DNA from: an uncultured Erysipelotrichaceae bacterium
GTDB lineage: Bacteria > Bacillota_I > Bacilli_A > Erysipelotrichales > Erysipelotrichaceae
Direction of reading: 5' to 3'
Assembly (NCBI GenBank): GCA_902795905.1
Contig: CADBMY010000308.1
Coordinates: 1 to 5,919, forward strand
DNA length: 5,919 nt
The position numbers were made by a program, and so were the translations under genes. Under the pieces are notes generated by a model, which saw only the letters and a list, made by a program, of their open reading frames with translations, did not search any database and was not told the origin of the DNA. Below are positions 1 to 5,627 of the stretch, piece after piece (within the stretch, counting starts at the first letter, position 1; each line of letters starts with the position of its first letter).

Positions 1-791
1 ACACTGTTATTCGTATAGGTATACAGGATGAACTGTGACCAGTTGACGGCGATCTTGCCGAATAATGACAGTGAACGGAACTCCTCGTGGTCTCTGGCCA
101 TGCGGTATACCGCACCCGGCGCATAGCGGATCAGCAGTGTACCAATGATACTGATGACGGTATACACTGCCATCAGCTTCAGTTTGTCTCTCTTATTAAA
201 GTACAGCCAGATACATACCAGTACGTTGACACCGACAAGCATCGCCGCTGCATTCTCCATGTAGAGAGGCACTGCCAGACACAGACTGCCGGCAAAGATC
301 TTCCGGTACCTGTTGTTATCATCATGGAAGATGATCTTTCTCAGACAGTACAGATAGATCAGGAAAAACAGCAGCGGCAGTACATACGTCGTGCCCATGA
401 TCCAGGCATATGTCTGTTTGCGCAGACCGTTCGGTACGGTCAGGATCAGCATCACAGCCAGAGGCGGGATCAGATACGGGTGTTTCTCTCTGCCGCTGTG
501 CACCATCAGCATCCACAGCACACCGGTAAAGATCATCGGATTCAGGATATTCCACAGTTTCTTATGCGGAGCCACACAGAAGCCCCAGAGCTCACTGAAA
601 AAACGTCCGGACCAGATCCGGTAGAACTCAATTGCCTTGACAAGGGGGTTATTCCACATCCCGCCCAGGGCATAGCCCCAGTCATCCCCGGCGACCGGTG
701 CCCATCTGCTGATCAGGGCAAACAGCAGGAAGAAACATACGCATACGGTGATCAGCCAGTAACGGGAGAAATCTCTGCGAATTTTACTCAT
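1..791 (-). CDS. DUF6056-like polytopic membrane protein (N-terminal part, runs off left edge)
   Basis: The reading frame is open from the ATG at 791-789 to the window edge: 263 complete codons, no stop. The product begins with a short basic segment (MSKIRRDFSR) and a first membrane helix at about residues 11-28. An outside-facing loop follows with GDDWGYA (35-41) and W-SGRF (60-64). Several further hydrophobic helices lie at about 82-97, 106-119, 132-150, 167-176, 183-197 and 206-222, with MEN at 178-180 and RYAPG at 222-226. A paired acidic motif in the first loop followed by a WSGRF-type motif fits the DUF6056 family, which resembles GT-C glycosyltransferases; the assignment is from memory of the motifs. 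The inferred role is transfer of a lipid-linked sugar at the outer face of the membrane. It is divergent from the GT2 gene with 39 bp between the start codons. There is no Shine-Dalgarno sequence; TATAAT ends 6 nt before the ATG. The C-terminal half is not visible. Confidence 0.75.
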   Translation of the reverse strand, partial: MSKIRRDFSRYWLITVCVCFFLLFALISRWAPVAGDDWGYALGGMWNNPLVKAIEFYRIWSGRFFSELWGFCVAPHKKLWNILNPMIFTGVLWMLMVHSGREKHPYLIPPLAVMLILTVPNGLRKQTYAWIMGTTYVLPLLFFLIYLYCLRKIIFHDDNNRYRKIFAGSLCLAVPLYMENAAAMLVGVNVLVCIWLYFNKRDKLKLMAVYTVISIIGTLLIRYAPGAVYRMARDHEEFRSLSLFGKIAVNWSQFILYTYTNNS

Positions 792-803
792 AAAAGAATT
801 ATA
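791..803 (-). promoter_or_regulatory. -10 box giving a probable leaderless transcript of the DUF6056-like gene
   Basis: On the minus strand a perfect TATAAT occupies 803-798, then TCTTTT, then the ATG at 791. With a usual distance from -10 to start site, transcription would begin at or within a base of the ATG, leaving no 5' leader. No good -35 is present: the hexamer 17 nt upstream reads GGCATT (826-821). A G directly precedes the TATAAT, so it is not a canonical TGn extended -10. Confidence 0.65.
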
Positions 804-814
804 CATAAATATCG

Positions 815-831
815 TGTTATAATGCCATAGA
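815..831 (+). promoter_or_regulatory. Extended -10 promoter giving a probable leaderless transcript of the GT2 gene
   Basis: TG at 815-816, one base, then a perfect TATAAT at 818-823 form a consensus extended -10. The sequence GCCATAG (824-830) leads directly to the ATG at 831, so the start site should fall at about 830-831. There is no purine-rich Shine-Dalgarno sequence in the gap. A -35 at normal spacing would cover 795-800 (AGAATT, poor) and would overlap the -10 of the divergent gene. Confidence 0.75.
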
Positions 832-1760
832 TGAAATACTCATTTGTTATCCCCTGCTACAACTCCGAGAAGACCATCGGCGGTGTTGTAGATGAGATCA
901 GGGAAGAAATGCATACACTGAACGAAGTGGATTATGAGATCCTTCTGGTCAATGATTACTCCCGTGACCACACCCGGGATGTGATCTTTTCACTTGCCGA
1001 AAACGATCCCCGTGTCAAAGCGATATCGATGGCCAAGAACAGCGGACAGGATGCCGCCTGCCTTGCCGGCTACCGCTACAGCACCGGTGATTATGTTGTT
1101 TCGCTGGATGATGACGGTCAGCATCCGGTCAATGAACTGGACCGCATGATCAACAAGCTTCAGGAGGGCTATGATGTTGTCATTGCCCACTATCCTTCCA
1201 AGAAACACTCGGTATTCCGCAACTGGGGTTCCAGAGTCAACGATCTGATGGAAGTGGAACTTCTCGGCAAGCCCAAAGAACTGTATATCGGCAGTTTCTT
1301 CATTGCCCGCAGGTTTATTATCGATAAGGTAACCGAGTATCCCAACCCGTATCCTTACATCCGCGGACTGCTGTTATCCTCAACAGCCAATATCGCCAAT
1401 GTCGATGTCGACCACCGCGAAAGAGCCGCCGGCAAATCACAGTATACGTTTAAAAAGCTTGTCAAGCTCTGGATGAACGGGTTTACATCGTTCTCGGTCA
1501 AGCCCCTGCGGATTGCGACCTTCATCGGTCTTATGATCGCGCTGATCGGTTTCATCTTTGCGGTATATGCCGTTGTCATCAAGCTTCTGCATCCCGAGAC
1601 GGCTGCCGGCTGGGCTTCCCTGATGGCGGTCATGACGATGATCGGCGGTGCCATCCTCTGCACACTGGGCATTATCGGTGAATATATCGGACGTATCTAT
1701 ATCAGTATCAACCGGGTTCCCCAGTACGTTGTCAAGGAAACAAAGAATATCAGGCATTAA
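831..1760 (+). CDS. GT2 glycosyltransferase, CsbB/GtrB/DPM1-like undecaprenyl-phosphate sugar synthase
   Basis: The 309-residue product has the usual length and layout for polyprenyl-phosphate glycosyltransferases. It has an N-terminal GT-A domain with VIPCYN (6-11), the first acidic motif VNDYSRD (40-46), NSGQDAA (70-76) and the metal-binding DDD of SLDDDGQHP (91-99). The basic signature HRERAAGKSQYTFKKL (195-210) is of the lipid-phosphate type. Two membrane helices follow at about 227-250 and 262-285, and the tail holds EYIGRIY and PQYVVKE. Known members (CsbB, GtrB, ArnC, DPM1) move a sugar from a nucleotide donor to undecaprenyl or dolichyl phosphate on the cytoplasmic face. The next gene is yfhO, so the CsbB-like role in surface-polymer glycosylation is the best reading. 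The sugar cannot be told from sequence; GlcNAc is the known CsbB case. VNDYS replaces the commoner VNDGS but keeps the aspartate. The start is the ATG right after an extended -10, and the stop lies inside the terminator stem. Confidence 0.92.
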   Translation: MKYSFVIPCYNSEKTIGGVVDEIREEMHTLNEVDYEILLVNDYSRDHTRDVIFSLAENDPRVKAISMAKNSGQDAACLAGYRYSTGDYVVSLDDDGQHPVNELDRMINKLQEGYDVVIAHYPSKKHSVFRNWGSRVNDLMEVELLGKPKELYIGSFFIARRFIIDKVTEYPNPYPYIRGLLLSSTANIANVDVDHRERAAGKSQYTFKKLVKLWMNGFTSFSVKPLRIATFIGLMIALIGFIFAVYAVVIKLLHPETAAGWASLMAVMTMIGGAILCTLGIIGEYIGRIYISINRVPQYVVKETKNIRH

Positions 1761-1790
1761 CGGTTTGTGTACACAGACCGTTTTTCTTTC
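1759..1790 (+). terminator. Rho-independent terminator of the GT2 gene
   Basis: The arm AACGGTTTGTG (1759-1769) pairs with CACAGACCGTT (1772-1782), with one G-U pair. A realistic loop is about GTAC. It is followed by TTTCTTTC, giving a T-rich run of TTTTTCTTTC at 1781-1790. The left arm begins inside the TAA stop codon (1758-1760). It separates the GT2 and yfhO transcripts. Confidence 0.85.
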
Positions 1791-1808
1791 GGTATATACG
1801 TCCTGTAC

Positions 1809-1825
1809 TGGTATAATAGTGTACA
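1809..1825 (+). promoter_or_regulatory. Extended -10 promoter giving a probable leaderless yfhO transcript
   Basis: TG at 1809-1810, one base, then a perfect TATAAT at 1812-1817. AGTGTAC (1818-1824) leads straight to the ATG at 1825, so the start site should lie at about 1824-1825. No Shine-Dalgarno sequence is present and no convincing -35 is seen at 16-18 nt spacing. The direct repeat TGTAC flanks the -10 (1804-1808 and 1820-1824), which may be chance. Confidence 0.75.
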
Positions 1826-4089
1826 TGAAAAAGAATCCTGCCAAGCCGTTTCTCTGGCTGTTCATACTGACAACACTGATCTGTGCTTTTATTTTTGTGC
1901 CCTATCTGCACGGCAGTACGGCTTTTGTGCTGGGCTGGGATATGCGTACGCTGTATTCCTCCAACTTCGAAGCCCTGCGCACGATGATGCATGCTTTTGC
2001 GGACAAAGGCGTTCTGCCCTTCTGGAACTGGGCTTCGTTCCTCGGCAATGACTACTACTCTTCCAAGCTGTTCTACTTCCAGGATATCTTTGACTATCCG
2101 TTTGCGTTTACGCAGATGAAATACCGGGATGTGATCCTGATCGCTACCTACCTGAAGTTTCTGACCGCATCCTTCAGTTTCTATGCCTATGCCGCATACA
2201 ACCGCTACAGCAGGCGTACGGCGATCCTGGGCTCCCTGATGTTTGCCTTCAGCGCCTATAATCTGCAGACGATGATGCATCCGTTCTTCGGCTCCTTCTT
2301 CGTCTTCCTGCCTCTGTACTTTCTGGCCGTGGACTGCTGGATCAGGGAGAGAAAACCCTTCTTCTATGTCTTCATGGTCTTCTTCATGTTTATCAATAAC
2401 TACTACCTGTTCTATTCCCTGTCCCTGTTTACGATCATCTACTTTATCTGGAGATGGCAGAAACAGTACGGGAATCTGAAAGGCATGATGAAGGAAGCGA
2501 TGATCCTGATCGGGTATTATCTGGTGGGATTCATCCTGTCGGCTGCCGTTGTGCTTCCGGAGGTGCTGGCGATCCTTGCCAACTCCCGTATCGGCAGCCG
2601 CAGTTCCGTCTTTGTCTACGACAGTATCGTACCGTATCTCGATTATCTGACCGGTGTCCTGATGCCCGGCAGTGCGCTGGCCAACCGCGGTACGGCGATC
2701 TCTTCGCTGTACTCCTATACATCGGCGAATGACTCGGTCATGGCGGTCTTCCTGTGGTCTTCGTCACTGACGATCCTGATGGTTCCGCAGCTGCTGAAAA
2801 GAGACCGGCAGAACCGTCTGCGGCAGATCCTGTGGCTGATCATCTCGGCTGTAGCTCTGATTCCGATCCTCAGCAGTGTCATGCACGGCTTCAGTGAACC
2901 GTCCTTCCGCTGGCTGGCTTCTCCGTCCTTCCTGCTGATCATCTCCGTGATGCCGTTTATCGAACATCCCGAAGAGCTGGATATCCCGCTGCTGAAGAAA
3001 GAACTGGTCATCCTGCCGGTGGTGATCGCTCTGATCTCACCGCTGATCTCACTGCTCAGTACACGGGGATTAGCCTTCATGCAGGAAGAATGGTACTTCT
3101 GTCTGATCTTTATCCCGGCTCTGATCCTGATCGGGTATGCCTTACTTACGGGCAAGCGCAATATCCTGTTGTGGAGTCTTGTCGGCGAACTGTCGCTGGT
3201 ATCCTTCCTGTCCTTCTACGGCACTCCTGAATTCACCCGCATCAGTAAAGACGAAGACGACAGGCTCTCTCATCTGCTTGGTGAAAGCAATGCCTATAAT
3301 AACTTCCTGAGGGAACTGGATCCCGAGAATGAGCACCAGTTCTTCCGTACATATGTGGATCCGCTGAATGTCTATTGGGGTCTTTCCACCAATTACAACC
3401 TGAACCACAACATCATGGGTCTGATCTCCTATGACAGTACCTACCAGTACAGTGCCAATGAACTGCGTAAGCTTGACCCCGAGCATGTACAGCACTACCT
3501 GCCCTGGACGTTCAATATTACCAATCCGGATATCATGGATCTGGTCGGAACCAAGTATGCGCTGGTCATGGATGAGCAGGAAGTGCCGTTCAGGAATTAT
3601 GAATATGCAGGACAGTACCTCTCGGTATCTGTCTACCGCAATCTTGACTATGTCAACTTCGGTAAGACCTACACTCAGGTGATCAGTGACGAAGAATACG
3701 ATCCCTCAATGTCAGCTGTTCTGCACGATACCGTGATCGCTCATGACGAGGATCTGGAAGTAATTCAGAGTCTTCTCGGCACCTCCGTACAGGGCTTCGA
3801 TACAGCCTATATATCAGGCAATACGGTATTTGCGGAGATCTACACGGATCAGCCCGGATTTGCCGTCCTGCAGGTCCCCTACGACGAAGGATGGCATGTC
3901 TCGGTAAACGAAGAGCCGGCAGTTACCTTCCAGGTATCGGGAGGACTGACAGGCATCGCCCTGCGTCAGGGATACAACGGTATATACATGTCCTTCCGGC
4001 CGCGTGGTCTGACTGCAGGTCTTGCGGTATCGGCAGCCGGTATTATCCTTGTCCTGATCCTGTTTATTCTCAAAAGAAAACGGTCATAG
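1825..4089 (+). CDS. yfhO: YfhO-family membrane glycosyltransferase (GT-C-like)
   Basis: This 754-residue product is a polytopic membrane protein. It has an N-terminal helix (about 9-27), then an outside loop with LGWDM (36-40), whose aspartate sits where GT-C enzymes carry an essential acidic residue, and FWNWASFLGND (66-76). Many helices follow, with FINNYYLFY at about 189-197 and LPEVLAI at 244-250. The C-terminal soluble part (about 515-730) ends with the YfhO hallmark PYDEGWHV (685-692), a GYNGIYMSF segment, a last helix and KRKRS. YfhO proteins use undecaprenyl-phosphate-linked sugar made by a CsbB-type GT2 to decorate lipoteichoic acid or similar polymers outside the cell. That partner is encoded just upstream. 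It is somewhat shorter than the B. subtilis protein (about 860 residues, from memory). The frame stays open upstream to 1648, but that stretch overlaps the GT2 gene; the ATG at 1825, right after TATAAT and followed by MKKNPAK and a helix, is the credible start. The acceptor and sugar are unknown. Confidence 0.9.
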   Translation: MKKNPAKPFLWLFILTTLICAFIFVPYLHGSTAFVLGWDMRTLYSSNFEALRTMMHAFADKGVLPFWNWASFLGNDYYSSKLFYFQDIFDYPFAFTQMKYRDVILIATYLKFLTASFSFYAYAAYNRYSRRTAILGSLMFAFSAYNLQTMMHPFFGSFFVFLPLYFLAVDCWIRERKPFFYVFMVFFMFINNYYLFYSLSLFTIIYFIWRWQKQYGNLKGMMKEAMILIGYYLVGFILSAAVVLPEVLAILANSRIGSRSSVFVYDSIVPYLDYLTGVLMPGSALANRGTAISSLYSYTSANDSVMAVFLWSSSLTILMVPQLLKRDRQNRLRQILWLIISAVALIPILSSVMHGFSEPSFRWLASPSFLLIISVMPFIEHPEELDIPLLKKELVILPVVIALISPLISLLSTRGLAFMQEEWYFCLIFIPALILIGYALLTGKRNILLWSLVGELSLVSFLSFYGTPEFTRISKDEDDRLSHLLGESNAYNNFLRELDPENEHQFFRTYVDPLNVYWGLSTNYNLNHNIMGLISYDSTYQYSANELRKLDPEHVQHYLPWTFNITNPDIMDLVGTKYALVMDEQEVPFRNYEYAGQYLSVSVYRNLDYVNFGKTYTQVISDEEYDPSMSAVLHDTVIAHDEDLEVIQSLLGTSVQGFDTAYISGNTVFAEIYTDQPGFAVLQVPYDEGWHVSVNEEPAVTFQVSGGLTGIALRQGYNGIYMSFRPRGLTAGLAVSAAGIILVLILFILKRKRS

Positions 4090-4096
4090 GACCGTT
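4072..4096 (-). terminator. Probable terminator of the lipid-kinase operon, lying inside the end of yfhO
   Basis: Read on the minus strand, AACGGTC (4096-4090), loop CTAT and GACCGTT (4085-4079) make a perfect 7-bp stem, followed by TTCTTTT (4078-4072). The U-tract is antisense to the lysine-rich last codons of yfhO, and the loop spans the yfhO stop codon. On the plus strand the stem is not followed by Ts, so it is oriented for the minus-strand operon. Confidence 0.7.
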
Positions 4097-4102
4097 CCCA
4101 TG

Positions 4103-4134
4103 ATACGAAGGGATGCCCTTCGTATTGTTATTTT
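4103..4134 (+). terminator. Rho-independent terminator of yfhO
   Basis: ATACGAAGGG (4103-4112) and CCCTTCGTAT (4116-4125) form a perfect 10-bp stem with a 3-nt ATG loop, followed by TGTTATTTT (4126-4134). The T-rich tail is on the plus-strand side only. The tail extends into the last two codons of the convergent lipid-kinase gene, whose stop is at 4128-4130. Confidence 0.8.
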
Positions 4135-5027
4135 CTGATCGTAAATGCCTGCTTTCTGACCTGGATCAGAGCCTTGTTCAGATCGCCTCCGAACTCCCCG
4201 TCCAGGGTCCAGCTGACCTTCTCATCAAACGTAAAGCGCACTTTCTTTGTCCTGTAGAGACGAATATGCCTGCTTTTGGTGATATCCGCATGTTCATCCG
4301 TCAGCTCGGTAACGATCTCAAAGAAATCTTCAACACTGTTCGGTGAACGGATCAGTGCCACCTCAAAATACCCGTCATCCAGGGATACATCCGCCAGTAA
4401 CGGTGAACGTATGCCGGCAACCGAATAACAGTTACTGACAGAACCGTACATGTATTCATCCGTTCCGGTATATTCATCACTCTCGACACTGACCCTGATC
4501 CGTGTGGAAAGACCACCCGGCAGCCGGGACAGCGAGTTCAGTGCATAGGCCGTATACCCAAGCACATTCTTGACATCCTGATCCGTACTGTAGCTGACCT
4601 CGGTCAGCGCTCCGAAGGCTGCTACGTACGTAAAGTACTCCTTGTTAAAGAGACCGGCATCCACAGGCATCAGGGTATCCCCGATCAGTTTTCCCTTCCG
4701 GTTCAGATTCGGCTCCAGTCCCAGCGACTTTGCAAAGTCATTTGTCGTTCCGCAGGGATAGTAGTAGATCGGCACATTGTGCTTTCCCTTCAGCACCGCA
4801 TTCACCGTATGATGCAGCGTACCGTCACCGCCGGCACAGATCACCAGCTGAAACATATCCCGGTATCTTTCAAGCATCTGTGAAAGATCACTCTTCTCCC
4901 CGCTGCCGACAGGGATCACCAGACACTCGATTCCCTGTTCATACAGCTTGGAGATCAGCTGATATGCATTTCTCTTTCCAAAGTTATTACCGGCCTTGCC
5001 GTTTAATACAAGTACTGCTTTTTCCAT
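4128..5027 (-). CDS. YegS/DAGK-family lipid kinase (diacylglycerol kinase-like)
   Basis: The 299-residue soluble protein has the family's normal length and motif order. It shows an N-terminal nucleotide-fold strand with LNGKAGN (8-14, where most relatives have NPxSG), GGDGT (66-70), PCGTTNDFA (91-99), ADVSLDDGYFEV (212-223) and LDGEFGG (275-281). GGDGT and the GTTNDFA loop form the ATP site in this family; the late DDG and DGE acidic motifs belong to the structural-metal and catalytic region. It should phosphorylate diacylglycerol or a similar lipid at the inner membrane face. In Gram-positives the DgkB-type member returns diacylglycerol from lipoteichoic acid synthesis to phosphatidic acid, which would suit this locus; the exact lipid is not readable. 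The start ATG lies 3 nt after the lipoprotein stop and has a strong Shine-Dalgarno sequence overlapping that stop region. It is convergent with yfhO, with 38 bp between stop codons. Confidence 0.88.
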   Translation of the reverse strand: MEKAVLVLNGKAGNNFGKRNAYQLISKLYEQGIECLVIPVGSGEKSDLSQMLERYRDMFQLVICAGGDGTLHHTVNAVLKGKHNVPIYYYPCGTTNDFAKSLGLEPNLNRKGKLIGDTLMPVDAGLFNKEYFTYVAAFGALTEVSYSTDQDVKNVLGYTAYALNSLSRLPGGLSTRIRVSVESDEYTGTDEYMYGSVSNCYSVAGIRSPLLADVSLDDGYFEVALIRSPNSVEDFFEIVTELTDEHADITKSRHIRLYRTKKVRFTFDEKVSWTLDGEFGGDLNKALIQVRKQAFTIRK

Positions 5028-5030
5028 TGT

Positions 5031-5582
5031 TTACCCCTCAAATGTCCAGAGGTCGGCTTCTTCAAGCACGAGATTGACATAGTATTCAAGCTGTTCATGA
5101 TTAAAGACACCTTCTACGGTCACCGGTGTTCCCTCCTTGGGAAGCAGCAGATCTGTCTTCAGACGGATCTCTATACCCTGTGAACAGCAGGCTGTCGCAT
5201 CAGGAATGATCACACCCAGGATCGGATTGCCCTTATCATCGGCAGTACGCATGAATAAGCCGCTGAGCCGGATCATCTTGCCGTCATACTCTTCCGGTGT
5301 CTGGGTCATATTAAAAACTTCACTGTAGATCGCCGTACTGCTCATGAACGTCAGATCAAGATCGAGATGATCGGTCTCAAAGTACTTCTGATACGCTTTC
5401 TTGTCCGCTTCATCCGCTTCCACAAGCAGATCATCCACTGCCCCGTCCGTGGCTTCCGGTGTTTTCTCCGTTACCGCCGATACTTCAGGCTTCGGTGTTT
5501 CTTCGTACAGTTTGGCTCCGCTCTTGGCTATACATCCAGTCAGGATAATATACGTGATCAAAAAAATTAACTTCTTTTTCAT
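5031..5582 (-). CDS. Small lipoprotein with a CC-motif OB-like domain (DUF1980/TIGR03943-like), function unknown
   Basis: The 183-residue product starts MKKKLIFLIT, with a short hydrophobic signal and lipobox LTGC (14-17), so Cys17 should be lipidated and the protein anchored outside the membrane. A Pro/Glu/Asp-rich linker follows (about 24-62). The C-terminal domain has EVFNMTQTPEEYDGKMIRLSG (88-108), a variable turn, then DATACCSQGIEI (128-139) and TPVTVEGVFNHEQLEYYVNLVLEEAD (152-177). The pattern 'gene product interval, YxGKxVRLxGxF, CC, V-V-G' resembles the OB-like C-terminal domain of DUF1980/YcgQ-type proteins with their CCAADA motif; the vicinal cysteines could bind metal or be redox active. 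That match is by eye. The frame extends to a TTG at 5615, but this would bury the signal peptide behind charged residues, so the ATG at 5582 is preferred. It lies 45 bp after the epimerase gene and 3 nt before the kinase gene, so the three are probably one operon. Confidence 0.8.
   Translation of the reverse strand: MKKKLIFLITYIILTGCIAKSGAKLYEETPKPEVSAVTEKTPEATDGAVDDLLVEADEADKKAYQKYFETDHLDLDLTFMSSTAIYSEVFNMTQTPEEYDGKMIRLSGLFMRTADDKGNPILGVIIPDATACCSQGIEIRLKTDLLLPKEGTPVTVEGVFNHEQLEYYVNLVLEEADLWTFEG
5034..5039 (-). promoter_or_regulatory. Shine-Dalgarno site for the lipid-kinase gene
   Basis: GAGGGG on the minus strand lies 6 nt before the ATG at 5027 and touches the TAA stop (5033-5031) of the lipoprotein gene. 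This fixes the kinase start and suggests translational coupling. It contrasts with the three Shine-Dalgarno-free, promoter-proximal genes in the window. Confidence 0.8.
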
Positions 5583-5592
5583 CACTACATAT

Positions 5593-5600
5593 CCTACCTT
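5593..5600 (-). promoter_or_regulatory. Probable Shine-Dalgarno site for the lipoprotein gene
   Basis: On the minus strand AAGGTAGG (5600-5593) precedes the ATG at 5582 with 10 nt after the last AGG. Spacing is on the long side but usable, and it supports the ATG at 5582 over the TTG at 5615. Confidence 0.5.
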
Positions 5601-5627
5601 GTTTTTCCCTTTCAAACAACACTGCGG

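Noticed and set aside
425..441. Inverted repeat GACCGT / ACGGTC inside the DUF6056-like gene
   Set aside because: It lies in well-formed coding sequence (LTVPNGL) with no T-run, so it is probably chance despite its likeness to the terminator arms.
87..830. Long plus-strand open frame (247 codons) opposite the DUF6056-like gene
   Set aside because: Its translation is rich in Q, H, D and R with no domain or membrane pattern, and the minus strand encodes a coherent membrane protein there. Its stop just before 831 is coincidence.
1766..1775. Palindrome TGTGTACACA as a possible operator
   Set aside because: It is fully explained as the upper stem of the GT2 terminator and is not positioned over the yfhO promoter.
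1648..1824. 59-codon N-terminal extension of yfhO
   Set aside because: It would overlap the GT2 coding region and terminator, has no family resemblance, and would put the promoter inside the coding region.
1437..1865. Minus-strand open frame across the GT2 end and the yfhO start
   Set aside because: It crosses a terminator and a promoter, has no recognisable features, and is the shadow of two well-supported genes.
5591..5596. TAGGAT on the minus strand 8 nt before the lipoprotein ATG as a possible -10 box
   Set aside because: It matches only four of six consensus bases, overlaps a plausible Shine-Dalgarno site, and the gene follows the epimerase by only 45 bp. Read-through from the epimerase is simpler.
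5583..5615. TTG start adding 11 residues to the lipoprotein
   Set aside because: The extension is charged and would displace the signal peptide; the ATG at 5582 gives a standard lipoprotein signal with an upstream AAGGTAGG.
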